A stretch of 5,193 nt of DNA, taken from NCBI GenBank assembly GCA_002451175.1, contig DKBI01000191.1, positions 31,447 through 36,639 of the forward strand, written 5' to 3'. Position numbers and translations under genes: made by a program. Below the pieces are notes generated by a model. The model was not told the origin of the DNA, made no database searches, and saw nothing but the letters and a program-made list of their open reading frames with translations. This document shows, one piece after another, positions 1 to 5,193 of the stretch. The stretch is from Betaproteobacteria bacterium UBA6904 (GTDB lineage: Bacteria > Pseudomonadota > Gammaproteobacteria > Burkholderiales > SG8-39). The stretch's first letter is position 1. Each line of letters begins with the position of its first letter.

Positions 1-1203
1 GGCACGGCGCTGATCCACTCGCTCGCCGTCACCGAGAAGCGCGGCGCGCTGAAGAACTGGACGCTGCTGCTGGCGATCTCGGCCTTTTCGCTCTCGCTGC
101 TCGGCACGTTTCTGGTGCGCTCGGGCGTGCTCACGTCGGTGCACGCGTTCGCCACCGACCCGCGGCGCGGCGTGTTCATCCTCATCCTGCTCGCGCTCGT
201 CATCGGGTCCTCGCTGATCCTGTTCGCGGTGCGCGCGCCGCGCGTCGCCTCGGGCGGCGAGTTCAACTTCGTGTCGCGCGAATCGCTGCTGCTCGCCAAC
301 AACGTCCTGCTCGCGGTCGCCGCGGCGACGGTGCTGCTCGGCACGCTCTACCCGCTGGTCGTGGACGCGATGGGCGCCGGCAAGATCTCCGTGGGGCCGC
401 CGTATTTCAATGCCGTGTTCGGCCCGATCATGGTGCCGCTGCTGTTCCTCGTCGCGCTCGGCCCGCACGCGGCCTGGCGCACGGCGAGCCTCGCTGACCT
501 GGCGCGCCGCACGCGGCTCGCGTTCGCCTTCGCGGTCGTCGCCGGGCTTGCGCTGCCGTTTGCGCTGGGGGCCTTCTCCTGGATCGTCGCGCTCGGGCTG
601 TTCCTCGTGCTCTGGATCGTGGCCTCCACCTTCGCGCACGTGCGGTCGCGCGTCGCCGGAGCGGGCGGCAGCATGCGCTGGCGCCACCCCGCCGGCTATT
701 GGGGAATGCATCTAGCGCACCTCGGTCTTGCGGTCTGCGTCGTCGGCGTCGTCGTCTCGAAAGGCTACGAAACCGAGAAGGAAGTGCGCATGGCGCAGGG
801 CGACACGCTCACCCTGAGCGGCTACACGTTCCGGCTCGTCGGCATGCGCGAGGCGATGGGGCCCAACTACCGGGCGCTCGTCGCGGACATCGAGCTGTCC
901 CGCGACGGACGGGTGCTGAGGACGATGCGGCCGGAGAAGCGCAACTACTTCTCCTCGCAGATGCCGATGACGGAGGCGGCCATCGACGCCAGCCTGACGC
1001 GCGACGTGTACGTCTCGATCGGCGATGCGCTCGGCGAGGGCGCGTGGGCGGTGCGGGCGCACGTCAAGCCGTTCGTGGACTGGATCTGGGGCGGCTGCGT
1101 GCTGATGGCGATCGGCGGCCTGTTCGCCATCGCCGACCGGCGCTACCGCGTGCGCGCGCGTGTGCAGGATCGTACGGGCGAACTCGCCGCCCAGAGGGCG
1201 TGA
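1..1203 (+). CDS. ccmF: Cytochrome c heme lyase subunit CcmF, C-terminal part (5' end outside window)
   Basis: CcmF is the integral inner-membrane core of the System I holocytochrome c synthase. It takes heme from holo-CcmE and, with CcmH and CcmI, ligates it to apocytochrome CXXCH motifs on the periplasmic side. The frame is open from base 1, so this is the last 400 codons of a protein usually near 650 residues; the tryptophan-rich WWD segment lies upstream. Visible family hallmarks are LIHSLAVTEKRG at codons 4-15, GTFLVRSGVL from codon 35, VHAF at 47-50, SRESLLLANNVLL from about codon 92, WGMHLAHLGLAV around 234-245 and MTEAAID at 323-329. His6, His48 and His240 align, from my memory of the E. 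coli protein, with His261, His303 and His491 (TM-His1, P-His2 and TM-His2). Several membrane helices precede a periplasmic domain (about 253-355) and a last helix (about 362-378). The GTG/Met at 115 is internal. It ends 4 nt before ccmG. Confidence 0.96.
   Translation, partial: GTALIHSLAVTEKRGALKNWTLLLAISAFSLSLLGTFLVRSGVLTSVHAFATDPRRGVFILILLALVIGSSLILFAVRAPRVASGGEFNFVSRESLLLANNVLLAVAAATVLLGTLYPLVVDAMGAGKISVGPPYFNAVFGPIMVPLLFLVALGPHAAWRTASLADLARRTRLAFAFAVVAGLALPFALGAFSWIVALGLFLVLWIVASTFAHVRSRVAGAGGSMRWRHPAGYWGMHLAHLGLAVCVVGVVVSKGYETEKEVRMAQGDTLTLSGYTFRLVGMREAMGPNYRALVADIELSRDGRVLRTMRPEKRNYFSSQMPMTEAAIDASLTRDVYVSIGDALGEGAWAVRAHVKPFVDWIWGGCVLMAIGGLFAIADRRYRVRARVQDRTGELAAQRA
1193..1198 (+). promoter_or_regulatory. 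Ribosome binding site of ccmG (decides its start)
   Basis: AGAGGG lies inside the last codons of ccmF, with 9 nt before the ATG at 1208. It supports that start over the in-frame ATG at 1160, which would add 16 polar residues before the membrane anchor and extend into ccmF. Confidence 0.6.
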
Positions 1204-1207
1204 CGCC

Positions 1208-1723
1208 ATGCGCATCGGCCTGATCATCGCCTTCTTCGCACTCGTCGCGCTGCTCGCGATCGGCCTGACGCGCAATCCGCGCGAAGTGCCTTCGCCCCTC
1301 ATCGACAAGCCGGCGCCCGCGTTCGACCTGCCGCGCCTCGCCAAGGAAGGGCGTTTCTCGCCCGCCGAGATGCGCGGCAAGGTCTGGCTGTTCAACGTGT
1401 GGGCTTCGTGGTGCGTGTCCTGCCGCGAAGAACACCCGATCCTCGTCGAGTTCGCGAAGACGCGGCGCGCGCCGCTCATCGGCCTCAATTACAAGGACCC
1501 GCGCGACGACGCGCTGAAATGGCTCGCGCGCTACGGCGACCCTTACGAATTCTCGGTCGTCGACGCCGATGGCCGCATCGGCATCGACTACGGCGTGTAC
1601 GGCGTGCCGGAGACGTACGTGATCGACCGCGCGGGCGTCATCCGCTACAAGCAGATCGGCCCGGTGACGCCGGACGTTCTGGCCAAGAAGATCGTGCCGC
1701 TGATCGAGGAACTCGAGCGATGA
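1208..1723 (+). CDS. ccmG: Thiol:disulfide interchange protein CcmG (DsbE)
   Basis: CcmG is a membrane-anchored periplasmic thioredoxin-like reductase. In known systems it receives electrons from DsbD/CcdA and reduces the CcmH or apocytochrome disulfide before heme attachment. The 171-residue protein is near the usual family length (about 170-185). It has an uncleaved N-terminal anchor (about residues 3-20) followed by the family signature NPREVPSPLIDKPAPAF (23-39). The redox site is WASWCVSC with Cys69 and Cys72, followed by REEHP. The GVPET loop at 132-136 carries the expected cis-proline (Pro134). The inter-cysteine pair is Val-Ser, whereas E. coli CcmG has Pro-Thr; this is a variation, not a loss. 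The start at 1208 is chosen because it has a ribosome binding site and places the anchor at the N terminus. The stop overlaps the ccmH start by 4 nt (ATGA at 1720-1723), so translational coupling is likely. Confidence 0.96.
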   Translation: MRIGLIIAFFALVALLAIGLTRNPREVPSPLIDKPAPAFDLPRLAKEGRFSPAEMRGKVWLFNVWASWCVSCREEHPILVEFAKTRRAPLIGLNYKDPRDDALKWLARYGDPYEFSVVDADGRIGIDYGVYGVPETYVIDRAGVIRYKQIGPVTPDVLAKKIVPLIEELER

Positions 1724-2181
1724 ACCTCCGGGGGTGGTGGCTGGCGGCCGTGCTCCTGCCGCTCGCCGTGCTTGCGCGCGAGGCGCCGCCGGTCGCGGCC
1801 GACGAGCAGGTCGAGCAGCGCCTGGTGCGCATATCCGAGGAGCTACGCTGCCTGGTCTGCCAGAACGAGTCGCTCGCGGCCTCGCGCGCCGAGCTGGCGC
1901 TCGACCTGAAACGGGAAGTACGCGAGCTCATCAAGGCGGGCAAGACGGACGACGAGATTCGCGATTTCCTCGTCAAGCGCTACGGCGACTTCGTCCTCTA
2001 CCGCCCGCCGCTCAAGGAGTCGACGCTCGCCCTGTGGCTCGGGCCCTTCGCGCTGCTGGTCGGTGGCGTCGCGGTAGCCGCGGTCTTCATTCGCCGGCGG
2101 CGCGCCGCGCAGCAGGCCTCGCTGTCGGCGGAGGACGAGCGGCGCGCCGACGCGCTCCTCAGGGGAGAGGACCGGACATGA
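1720..2181 (+). CDS. ccmH: Cytochrome c maturation protein CcmH (thiol-oxidoreductase subunit of heme lyase)
   Basis: CcmH is a membrane-bound periplasmic protein of the CcmF-CcmH-CcmI complex that interacts with the cysteines of apocytochrome c. The 153-residue product has an N-terminal signal sequence (hydrophobic about 6-19, possible cleavage after VLA at 19 or VAA at 27), then the diagnostic LRCLVCQN motif with Cys44 and Cys47. The conserved helical-bundle part ends in KRYGDFVLYRPP (86-97). One transmembrane helix spans about 104-124, followed by an RRRR stop-transfer and a short cytoplasmic tail. It is the short, single-domain form; the TPR part fused to it in E. coli CcmH is here the separate gene ccmI. 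After the motif, NESLAAS replaces the commoner NQSIADS, a mild substitution. A GAGGA element at 1706-1710 sits 9 nt before the ATG. The start overlaps the ccmG stop, and the stop overlaps the ccmI start, each by 4 nt. Confidence 0.96.
   Translation: MNLRGWWLAAVLLPLAVLAREAPPVAADEQVEQRLVRISEELRCLVCQNESLAASRAELALDLKREVRELIKAGKTDDEIRDFLVKRYGDFVLYRPPLKESTLALWLGPFALLVGGVAVAAVFIRRRRAAQQASLSAEDERRADALLRGEDRT
2161..2170 (+). promoter_or_regulatory. Strong ribosome binding site of ccmI
   Basis: The purine-rich run AGGGGAGAGG lies in the last codons of ccmH, 7 nt before the ccmI ATG at 2178. It fixes the ccmI start and is the most Shine-Dalgarno-like element of the operon here. CcmI may therefore be initiated independently as well as by coupling through the ATGA overlap. 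Confidence 0.6.
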
Positions 2182-3446
2182 CCGTGTTCATTGCGGCGGC
2201 GGCGGCGCTGACGCTCGTCACGCTCGCATTTCTCGTCGTGCCGCTGCTGCGCGGCCGCGCGGTGAAACCGGGTGCCACGCAGGCCGAGGTGAGCGTCGTG
2301 GTGCTGCGCGAGCAGCTCGAAGAGCTGAAGCGCGATCGCGCGGCCGGCACGATCGACGCCGCGTCGTACGAGGAAGCCGAGCGCAATCTCAAGCTCAGGA
2401 TCCTGCAGGATGCGGCACCCGAAGCCGCGGTCAGCGACCGGCGCCACGCCGGCCCGGCGGCCGCGATCGTCCTGCTGCTGCCGGTCGCCGCCACCGGGCT
2501 CTACCTCCTCGTCGGCACACCGGAAGCGATCGATGCCTCGCGGGCCCCGGCCCAGGCGCAGAGCGAGCGGCACGAGGCGGCGCAGCTCGAGGAAATGGTG
2601 GATCGGCTCGCGAAGCGGCTGGAAGCGACGCCGGACGACGTGCAGGGCTGGACGATGCTCGCGCGCTCGTACCGCGTGCTCGGACGCCACGAGGATGCAG
2701 TTGCCATCTACACGCGCCTCGAAAAAAGCATCGCGTCCGATCCCCAGCGGCTGACCGAGTGGGCGGAGTCCGTGGCCCTGGCCGGGGGCGGTACGCTGCT
2801 CGGCAAGCCGATGGAACTCGTGGAGCGCGCGCTGGCGCTCGAGCCCGACAACGGCCATGCGCTCGCATTGGCCGGCGCCGCGGCGTTCGAACGCAAGGAT
2901 TGGAATACGGCGATCCGGTACTGGGAGCGGCTCGCGAAGCAGTTTCCGCCGGGGACCGAGCAGGGTGAAACCGTGGCGCGCAGCCTCGCGGCCGCGCGCG
3001 ACGAGCTCGCGCGCGCCGGCGGCACGCCGTCCGCGCCTGCGGCCGAAGGCCGGACGGCGTCGGACAAGGCGAAGCCGGCGCCCACCGCCCCCCAGGCCGC
3101 GAGCTTCAAGCTGACCGGCAGCGTGAGTCTCGCGCCGGCGCTGGCGGGCAAGACGTCGCCGGAAGACACGGTGTTCATCTTCGCGCGGCCCATCGAAGGC
3201 GTTCCCCGCCCGTTCGCCGTGCTGCGCAAGCAGGTCAAGGACCTGCCGCTCAGTTTCACGCTCGACAGCTCGAATGCGATGGTCCCGGCGGCCGAACTGG
3301 CGGCGCTCGGCGACGTGGTCGTCGGGGCCCGCGTGTCGCGCTCGGGCGGCGCAGCGGCAAAGAGCGGCGATTTGCAGGGCATCAGCCGGCCCGTCAAGGC
3401 GGGGGCGAGCGGCATTCAGGTCGTGATCGACGCCGCGCTGCCCTGA
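2178..3446 (+). CDS. ccmI: Cytochrome c biogenesis protein CcmI (CycH), TPR apocytochrome chaperone
   Basis: CcmI binds apocytochrome c and presents it to CcmF and CcmH in the inner membrane. The 422-residue product shows the family layout. A first transmembrane helix (about 2-24) leads into a charged, coiled-coil-prone cytoplasmic loop (about 36-78, with VVLREQLEELKRD). A second helix follows (about 92-112). A periplasmic TPR region spans about 135-258; WTMLARSYRVLGRHEDAVAIY (about 158-178) is a clear TPR unit, and ALEPDNGHALALAGAAAF and DWNTAIRYWERL belong to further units. An Ala/Pro-rich linker (about 279-308) joins a C-terminal domain (about 309-421), which contains DTVFIFAR, GVPRPFAVLR and VVVGARVSRSG, features I associate with the C-terminal part of long proteobacterial CcmI proteins. 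It is the last gene of the ccm run: its stop is followed by a 142-nt gap. The assignment rests on topology, TPRs and context together. Confidence 0.93.
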   Translation: MTVFIAAAAALTLVTLAFLVVPLLRGRAVKPGATQAEVSVVVLREQLEELKRDRAAGTIDAASYEEAERNLKLRILQDAAPEAAVSDRRHAGPAAAIVLLLPVAATGLYLLVGTPEAIDASRAPAQAQSERHEAAQLEEMVDRLAKRLEATPDDVQGWTMLARSYRVLGRHEDAVAIYTRLEKSIASDPQRLTEWAESVALAGGGTLLGKPMELVERALALEPDNGHALALAGAAAFERKDWNTAIRYWERLAKQFPPGTEQGETVARSLAAARDELARAGGTPSAPAAEGRTASDKAKPAPTAPQAASFKLTGSVSLAPALAGKTSPEDTVFIFARPIEGVPRPFAVLRKQVKDLPLSFTLDSSNAMVPAAELAALGDVVVGARVSRSGGAAAKSGDLQGISRPVKAGASGIQVVIDAALP

Positions 3447-3536
3447 CGCAGCGGCTCGGCGAGGCGCAGCCCGCCCCCGGCGAGACGGCCGAGGGAGTAC
3501 CCCATCGTGGCTATAGGTCGGCGCCGCCGGCGGGTC

Positions 3537-3542
3537 TATATT
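3537..3542 (+). promoter_or_regulatory. Possible -10 element of a cysG promoter
   Basis: TATATT matches the sigma-70 -10 consensus at five of six positions. It sits in the only AT-rich patch of a GC-rich region, about 47 nt before the cysG ATG. A second, weaker match, TATAGG, lies at 3512-3517. No good TTGACA-like -35 box is seen 15-19 nt upstream, so this is tentative; an activator-dependent promoter would fit a sulfur- or nitrogen-controlled gene but is not shown. Confidence 0.3.
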
Positions 3543-3554
3543 TTTCCGCCCGGC

Positions 3555-3570
3555 CGGGCCCCGCGGCCCG
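3555..3570 (+). promoter_or_regulatory. GC-only hairpin in the cysG leader
   Basis: CGGGCC (3555-3560) and GGCCCG (3565-3570) form a perfect 6-bp all-GC stem around the loop CCGC. It ends 6 nt before the GAGGA ribosome binding site. It overlaps the palindrome CCCGGCCGGG (3549-3558), so alternative foldings exclude each other. It has no trailing T-run and is not an intrinsic terminator. It could affect translation or simply reflect base composition. Confidence 0.35.
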
Positions 3571-3576
3571 CGAATC

Positions 3577-3581
3577 GAGGA
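3577..3581 (+). promoter_or_regulatory. Ribosome binding site of cysG
   Basis: GAGGA lies 7 nt upstream of the ATG at 3589 and supports that start. A nearer ATG at 3581 overlaps the site itself, is out of frame and stops after three codons. Confidence 0.6.
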
Positions 3582-3588
3582 TGACCGA

Positions 3589-5037
3589 ATGAACACGCCG
3601 CCCGCAGACCGTCCGTACTTCGCCGCCTTTCTCAGCCTGCGCGGCAAGCCCGGCATCGTCGTGGGCGGTGGCGAAATCGCCGCGGCGAAGGCGGAGACGC
3701 TGCTGCGCTCCGGCGTGCGCGTGACGCTGATCGCGCCCGAGCTGGGTACTCGACTCGCCCAGCTCACCGTGCTCGGCGCGCTGCGCCACGAGCCGCGCCG
3801 GTTTCAGGCCGGCGACCTGGTCGGCGCCGAGATCGTGATTGCCGCGACCGACGACGCCTCGGTCAACGAAGCGGTCTCCGGTGCCGCCAAGGCGCTGCGC
3901 ATCCCCGTGAACGTTGCCGACAACATCGAGTTGTCCACGTTCATCATGCCGGCGGTGGTGGACCGCACGCCGGTGCAGATCGCGATTTCGACGGGTGGCG
4001 CCTCGCCCGTGCTCGCGCGCCGCCTGCGCGCCATCATCGAGTCGTCCGTGCCGTTCTCGTTCGGCCGGCTGGCGGCCCTGGCATCGCGCTTTCGCGCCGC
4101 CTCCAAGCAGCGCTATCCCGAGCCGCTGGGCCGGCGCCGGTTCTGGGAGCGGATCATCGAAGGCCCGGTCGCCGACCTCGTGCTCTCGGGCCATGAGCGC
4201 GAGGCGGTCGACGCCCTGCAGCGGGAGCTCGCGCCCGAGGGCAAGCCCGACACGCCTGCGGGCACCGTCTACCTCGTCGGCGGCGGCCCCGGCAATCCGG
4301 AGCTGCTCACGCTGCGCGCATTGCGCGTGCTGCAGCACGCCGACGTGCTGCTCTACGACAATCTCGTTTCGCCGGACATCCTCGACCTGTCCAGACGCGA
4401 GGCCGAGCGCCTCTACGTCGGCAAGAAGGCGAACAACCACGCGCTCTCGCAGGAGCAGATCAACGACCTGCTCGTGCATTACGCGCGGGCCGGCAAGCGC
4501 GTCGTGCGGCTCAAGGGGGGCGACCCGTTCATCTTCGGGCGCGGCGGCGAGGAGATCGAGACGCTGGCCAGCCATCGCATCCCGTTCGAAGTCGTCCCGG
4601 GCGTGACCTCCGCCTCGGGCGCCTCGGCGTACGCCGGCATACCGCTGACGCACCGCGACCACGCGCACGCCTGCGTGTTCGTGACCGGCCACCTGCAGGA
4701 CGGCGAACCCGATCTCGACTGGCGCGCGCTCGCCACGCCGCGCCAGACGATCGTCGTCTACATGGGCGTGCGCGCGCTGCCGCGCATCTGCGAGCGCCTG
4801 ATCGAGCACGGGCTCGCCGCGGACCACCCGGCGGCGATCATCCAGGGCGCGACGCGCGAGGAGCAGCGCGTGCTGACCGGAACGCTCGCCACGCTGCCGG
4901 GGATCGCCGTCGAGAGCGGCGTGAAGCCGCCCGCGCTGGTCATCATCGGCGAGGTGGTGCGCCTGCGGGACAAGCTCTCCTGGTATTCGCCGGGCCTGCT
5001 CGGCCAGGCCGCGGACGCCACGGCAACCGCTCGGTAA
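3589..5037 (+). CDS. cysG: Siroheme synthase CysG (uroporphyrinogen-III C-methyltransferase / precorrin-2 dehydrogenase / sirohydrochlorin ferrochelatase)
   Basis: This cytoplasmic enzyme converts uroporphyrinogen III to siroheme, the cofactor of sulfite and assimilatory nitrite reductases, by two SAM-dependent methylations, NAD-dependent oxidation and iron insertion. The 482-residue product has the full fusion (E. coli CysG is 457). The N-terminal dehydrogenase/ferrochelatase domain (about 9-155) shows the NAD-binding VVGGGEIAAAK (24-34), AATDD (85-89), NVAD with Asp111 (equivalent to catalytic Asp104 of the enterobacterial enzyme) and STGGASPVLARRLR (134-147). A central dimerisation region (about 156-215) contains RRRFWERI. 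The methyltransferase domain (about 225-465) shows VGGGPGNPELLTLRAL (230-245), YDNLVS with Asp257, VGKK with Lys279, VVRLKGGDPFIFGRGGEE (305-322), PGVTSASG, GIPLTHRD and YMG with Met392; these match Asp248, Lys270 and Met382 of enteric CysG. Oddities are Asn236 where GPGD usually has Asp, Thr135 in place of enteric Ser128, and about 15 extra C-terminal residues. All catalytic positions I can place are intact. Confidence 0.97.
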   Translation: MNTPPADRPYFAAFLSLRGKPGIVVGGGEIAAAKAETLLRSGVRVTLIAPELGTRLAQLTVLGALRHEPRRFQAGDLVGAEIVIAATDDASVNEAVSGAAKALRIPVNVADNIELSTFIMPAVVDRTPVQIAISTGGASPVLARRLRAIIESSVPFSFGRLAALASRFRAASKQRYPEPLGRRRFWERIIEGPVADLVLSGHEREAVDALQRELAPEGKPDTPAGTVYLVGGGPGNPELLTLRALRVLQHADVLLYDNLVSPDILDLSRREAERLYVGKKANNHALSQEQINDLLVHYARAGKRVVRLKGGDPFIFGRGGEEIETLASHRIPFEVVPGVTSASGASAYAGIPLTHRDHAHACVFVTGHLQDGEPDLDWRALATPRQTIVVYMGVRALPRICERLIEHGLAADHPAAIIQGATREEQRVLTGTLATLPGIAVESGVKPPALVIIGEVVRLRDKLSWYSPGLLGQAADATATAR

Positions 5038-5056
5038 GCGGCCACCGCAGCGCGCG

Positions 5057-5085
5057 CCGGGAATTCGCTTCGCTAAGCGTCCCGG
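5057..5085. terminator. Bulged hairpin between convergent genes, possible bidirectional terminator
   Basis: CCGGGA (5057-5062) pairs with TCCCGG (5080-5085), and CGCTT (5066-5070) pairs with AAGCG (5075-5079). This gives 11 bp with a 3-nt bulge (ATT) and the loop CGCT. It starts 19 nt after the cysG stop. The stop codon of the minus-strand gene (5075-5073) straddles the loop. Neither strand has a T-run after the stem, so a classical intrinsic terminator is not proven; position between converging genes is the main support. Confidence 0.45.
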
Positions 5086-5193
5086 GCGACGCCGCGCTCC
5101 GGCAGCGCCTCCAGGTCCGCCGCCTCGATGCGCTGGAACTGCTGGCTGATCTTGTCGCCGGTGACCTGAATCTTCTGCGCGTCGTCGTGCGCC
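5073..5193 (-). CDS. Unidentified protein, C-terminal 39 residues (rest outside window)
   Basis: The minus strand is open from the window edge to a TAG at 5075-5073, giving 39 codons with G or C at all but two third positions; that matches the window's genes and supports real coding. The visible tail reads KIQVTGDKISQQFQRIEA, then ADLEALPERGVARDA to the stop. It is hydrophilic, with a probable amphipathic helix around the QQFQRIEAADLEAL stretch and no Cys, His cluster or membrane segment. I do not recognise the family from this fragment. The gene converges on cysG with a 35-nt gap, so it is not part of that transcript. A sulfur- or heme-related role cannot be assumed from position. Confidence 0.6.
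   Translation of the reverse strand, partial: AHDDAQKIQVTGDKISQQFQRIEAADLEALPERGVARDA

Larger units (their letters stand above)
3447..3588 (+). other. Intergenic region between ccmI and cysG
   Basis: This 142-nt non-coding gap separates the ccm operon from cysG. The first part holds only weak inverted repeats, such as GGCT at 3453-3456 with AGCC at 3468-3471, and no T-run follows them, so no convincing intrinsic terminator for ccm is visible. Palindromes CCGCCGGCGG (3524-3533) and CCCGGCCGGG (3549-3558) flank an AT-rich island (about 3535-3545). A separate hairpin lies just before the cysG ribosome binding site. The region probably contains the cysG promoter, but read-through from ccm cannot be excluded. 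Confidence 0.6.

Noticed and set aside
115..117. GTG as a start of ccmF
   Set aside because: The frame is open and CcmF-like from base 1, so the GTG is an internal Val codon in the conserved LVRSGVL stretch.
1160..1207. Earlier in-frame ATG for ccmG
   Set aside because: It would put a 16-residue polar extension before the membrane anchor, overlap ccmF by 44 nt, and ignore the AGAGGG site that serves 1208.
712..1488. Minus-strand open frame of 258 codons opposite the ccmF end and ccmG start
   Set aside because: It is antisense to conserved CcmF and CcmG coding, with low-complexity Arg/Ala composition and no family features.
3522..3545. Stem CGCC/GGCG followed by TTTTT as an intrinsic terminator of the ccm operon
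   Set aside because: The stem is only 4 bp with a 3-nt loop, and the T-run begins 8 nt after it, so it does not meet the usual geometry.
3581..3592. Tiny leader frame ATG ACC GAA TGA overlapping the cysG start by ATGA
   Set aside because: Its ATG follows the Shine-Dalgarno with essentially no spacing, so initiation there is unlikely; probably chance.
1998..3767. Minus-strand open frame of 589 codons opposite ccmH, ccmI and the start of cysG
   Set aside because: It is antisense to well-identified genes, crosses their boundaries, and its translation is rich in Arg, Ala and Gly with no recognisable domain. Long antisense frames are expected at this GC content.
3511..4827. Minus-strand open frame of 438 codons opposite cysG
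   Set aside because: It lies opposite a complete cysG with all motifs; its His/Arg/Asp-rich translation looks like a reverse-complement artefact.
1..5193. Search for mobile elements, CRISPR repeats, tRNA or rRNA genes, or defence-like genes
   Set aside because: No transposase or integrase motifs, terminal repeats, regularly spaced repeats or RNA-gene signatures were seen; apart from the 142-nt and 35-nt gaps, the window is filled by five identified genes and one edge fragment.

Overview
The window is a compact, very GC-rich stretch (most third codon positions are G or C) with ordinary proteobacterial housekeeping genes. The System I (Ccm) gene order, a CcmI with a long C-terminal domain, and a fused trifunctional CysG point to a Beta- or Gammaproteobacterium. 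High GC and protein flavour favour a betaproteobacterium; this is inference, as no rRNA or species marker is present.

Positions 1-3446 hold the 3' part of a cytochrome c maturation operon, all on the + strand: ccmF (last 400 codons; 5' end outside the window), ccmG, ccmH and ccmI. A 4-nt gap separates ccmF and ccmG, and 4-nt ATGA stop/start overlaps join ccmG to ccmH and ccmH to ccmI, so the four are almost certainly co-transcribed and translationally coupled. CcmG supplies reductant to keep apocytochrome CXXCH cysteines reduced, CcmH handles the apocytochrome thiols, CcmI holds the apocytochrome, and CcmF, with CcmH and CcmI, attaches heme on the periplasmic face of the inner membrane.

Positions 3447-3588 are a 142-nt intergenic region. 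It contains a small AT-rich island with a -10-like hexamer and several short GC palindromes, and probably carries the promoter and leader of the next gene. cysG (3589-5037, +) encodes complete siroheme synthase: precorrin-2 dehydrogenase/ferrochelatase, a central dimerisation region, and uroporphyrinogen-III C-methyltransferase. It makes the siroheme used by sulfite and assimilatory nitrite reductases.

A convergent gene enters from the right on the - strand. Only its last 39 codons (5073-5193) are visible and I do not recognise it. An 11-bp bulged hairpin lies between the two converging genes, with the stop codon of the minus-strand gene in and beside its loop.

I found no mobile element, CRISPR array, tRNA, rRNA or sign of a novel system. 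The long antisense reading frames are by-products of high GC. The findings are modest: leader structure, the convergent hairpin, a few residue substitutions and the unidentified edge gene.
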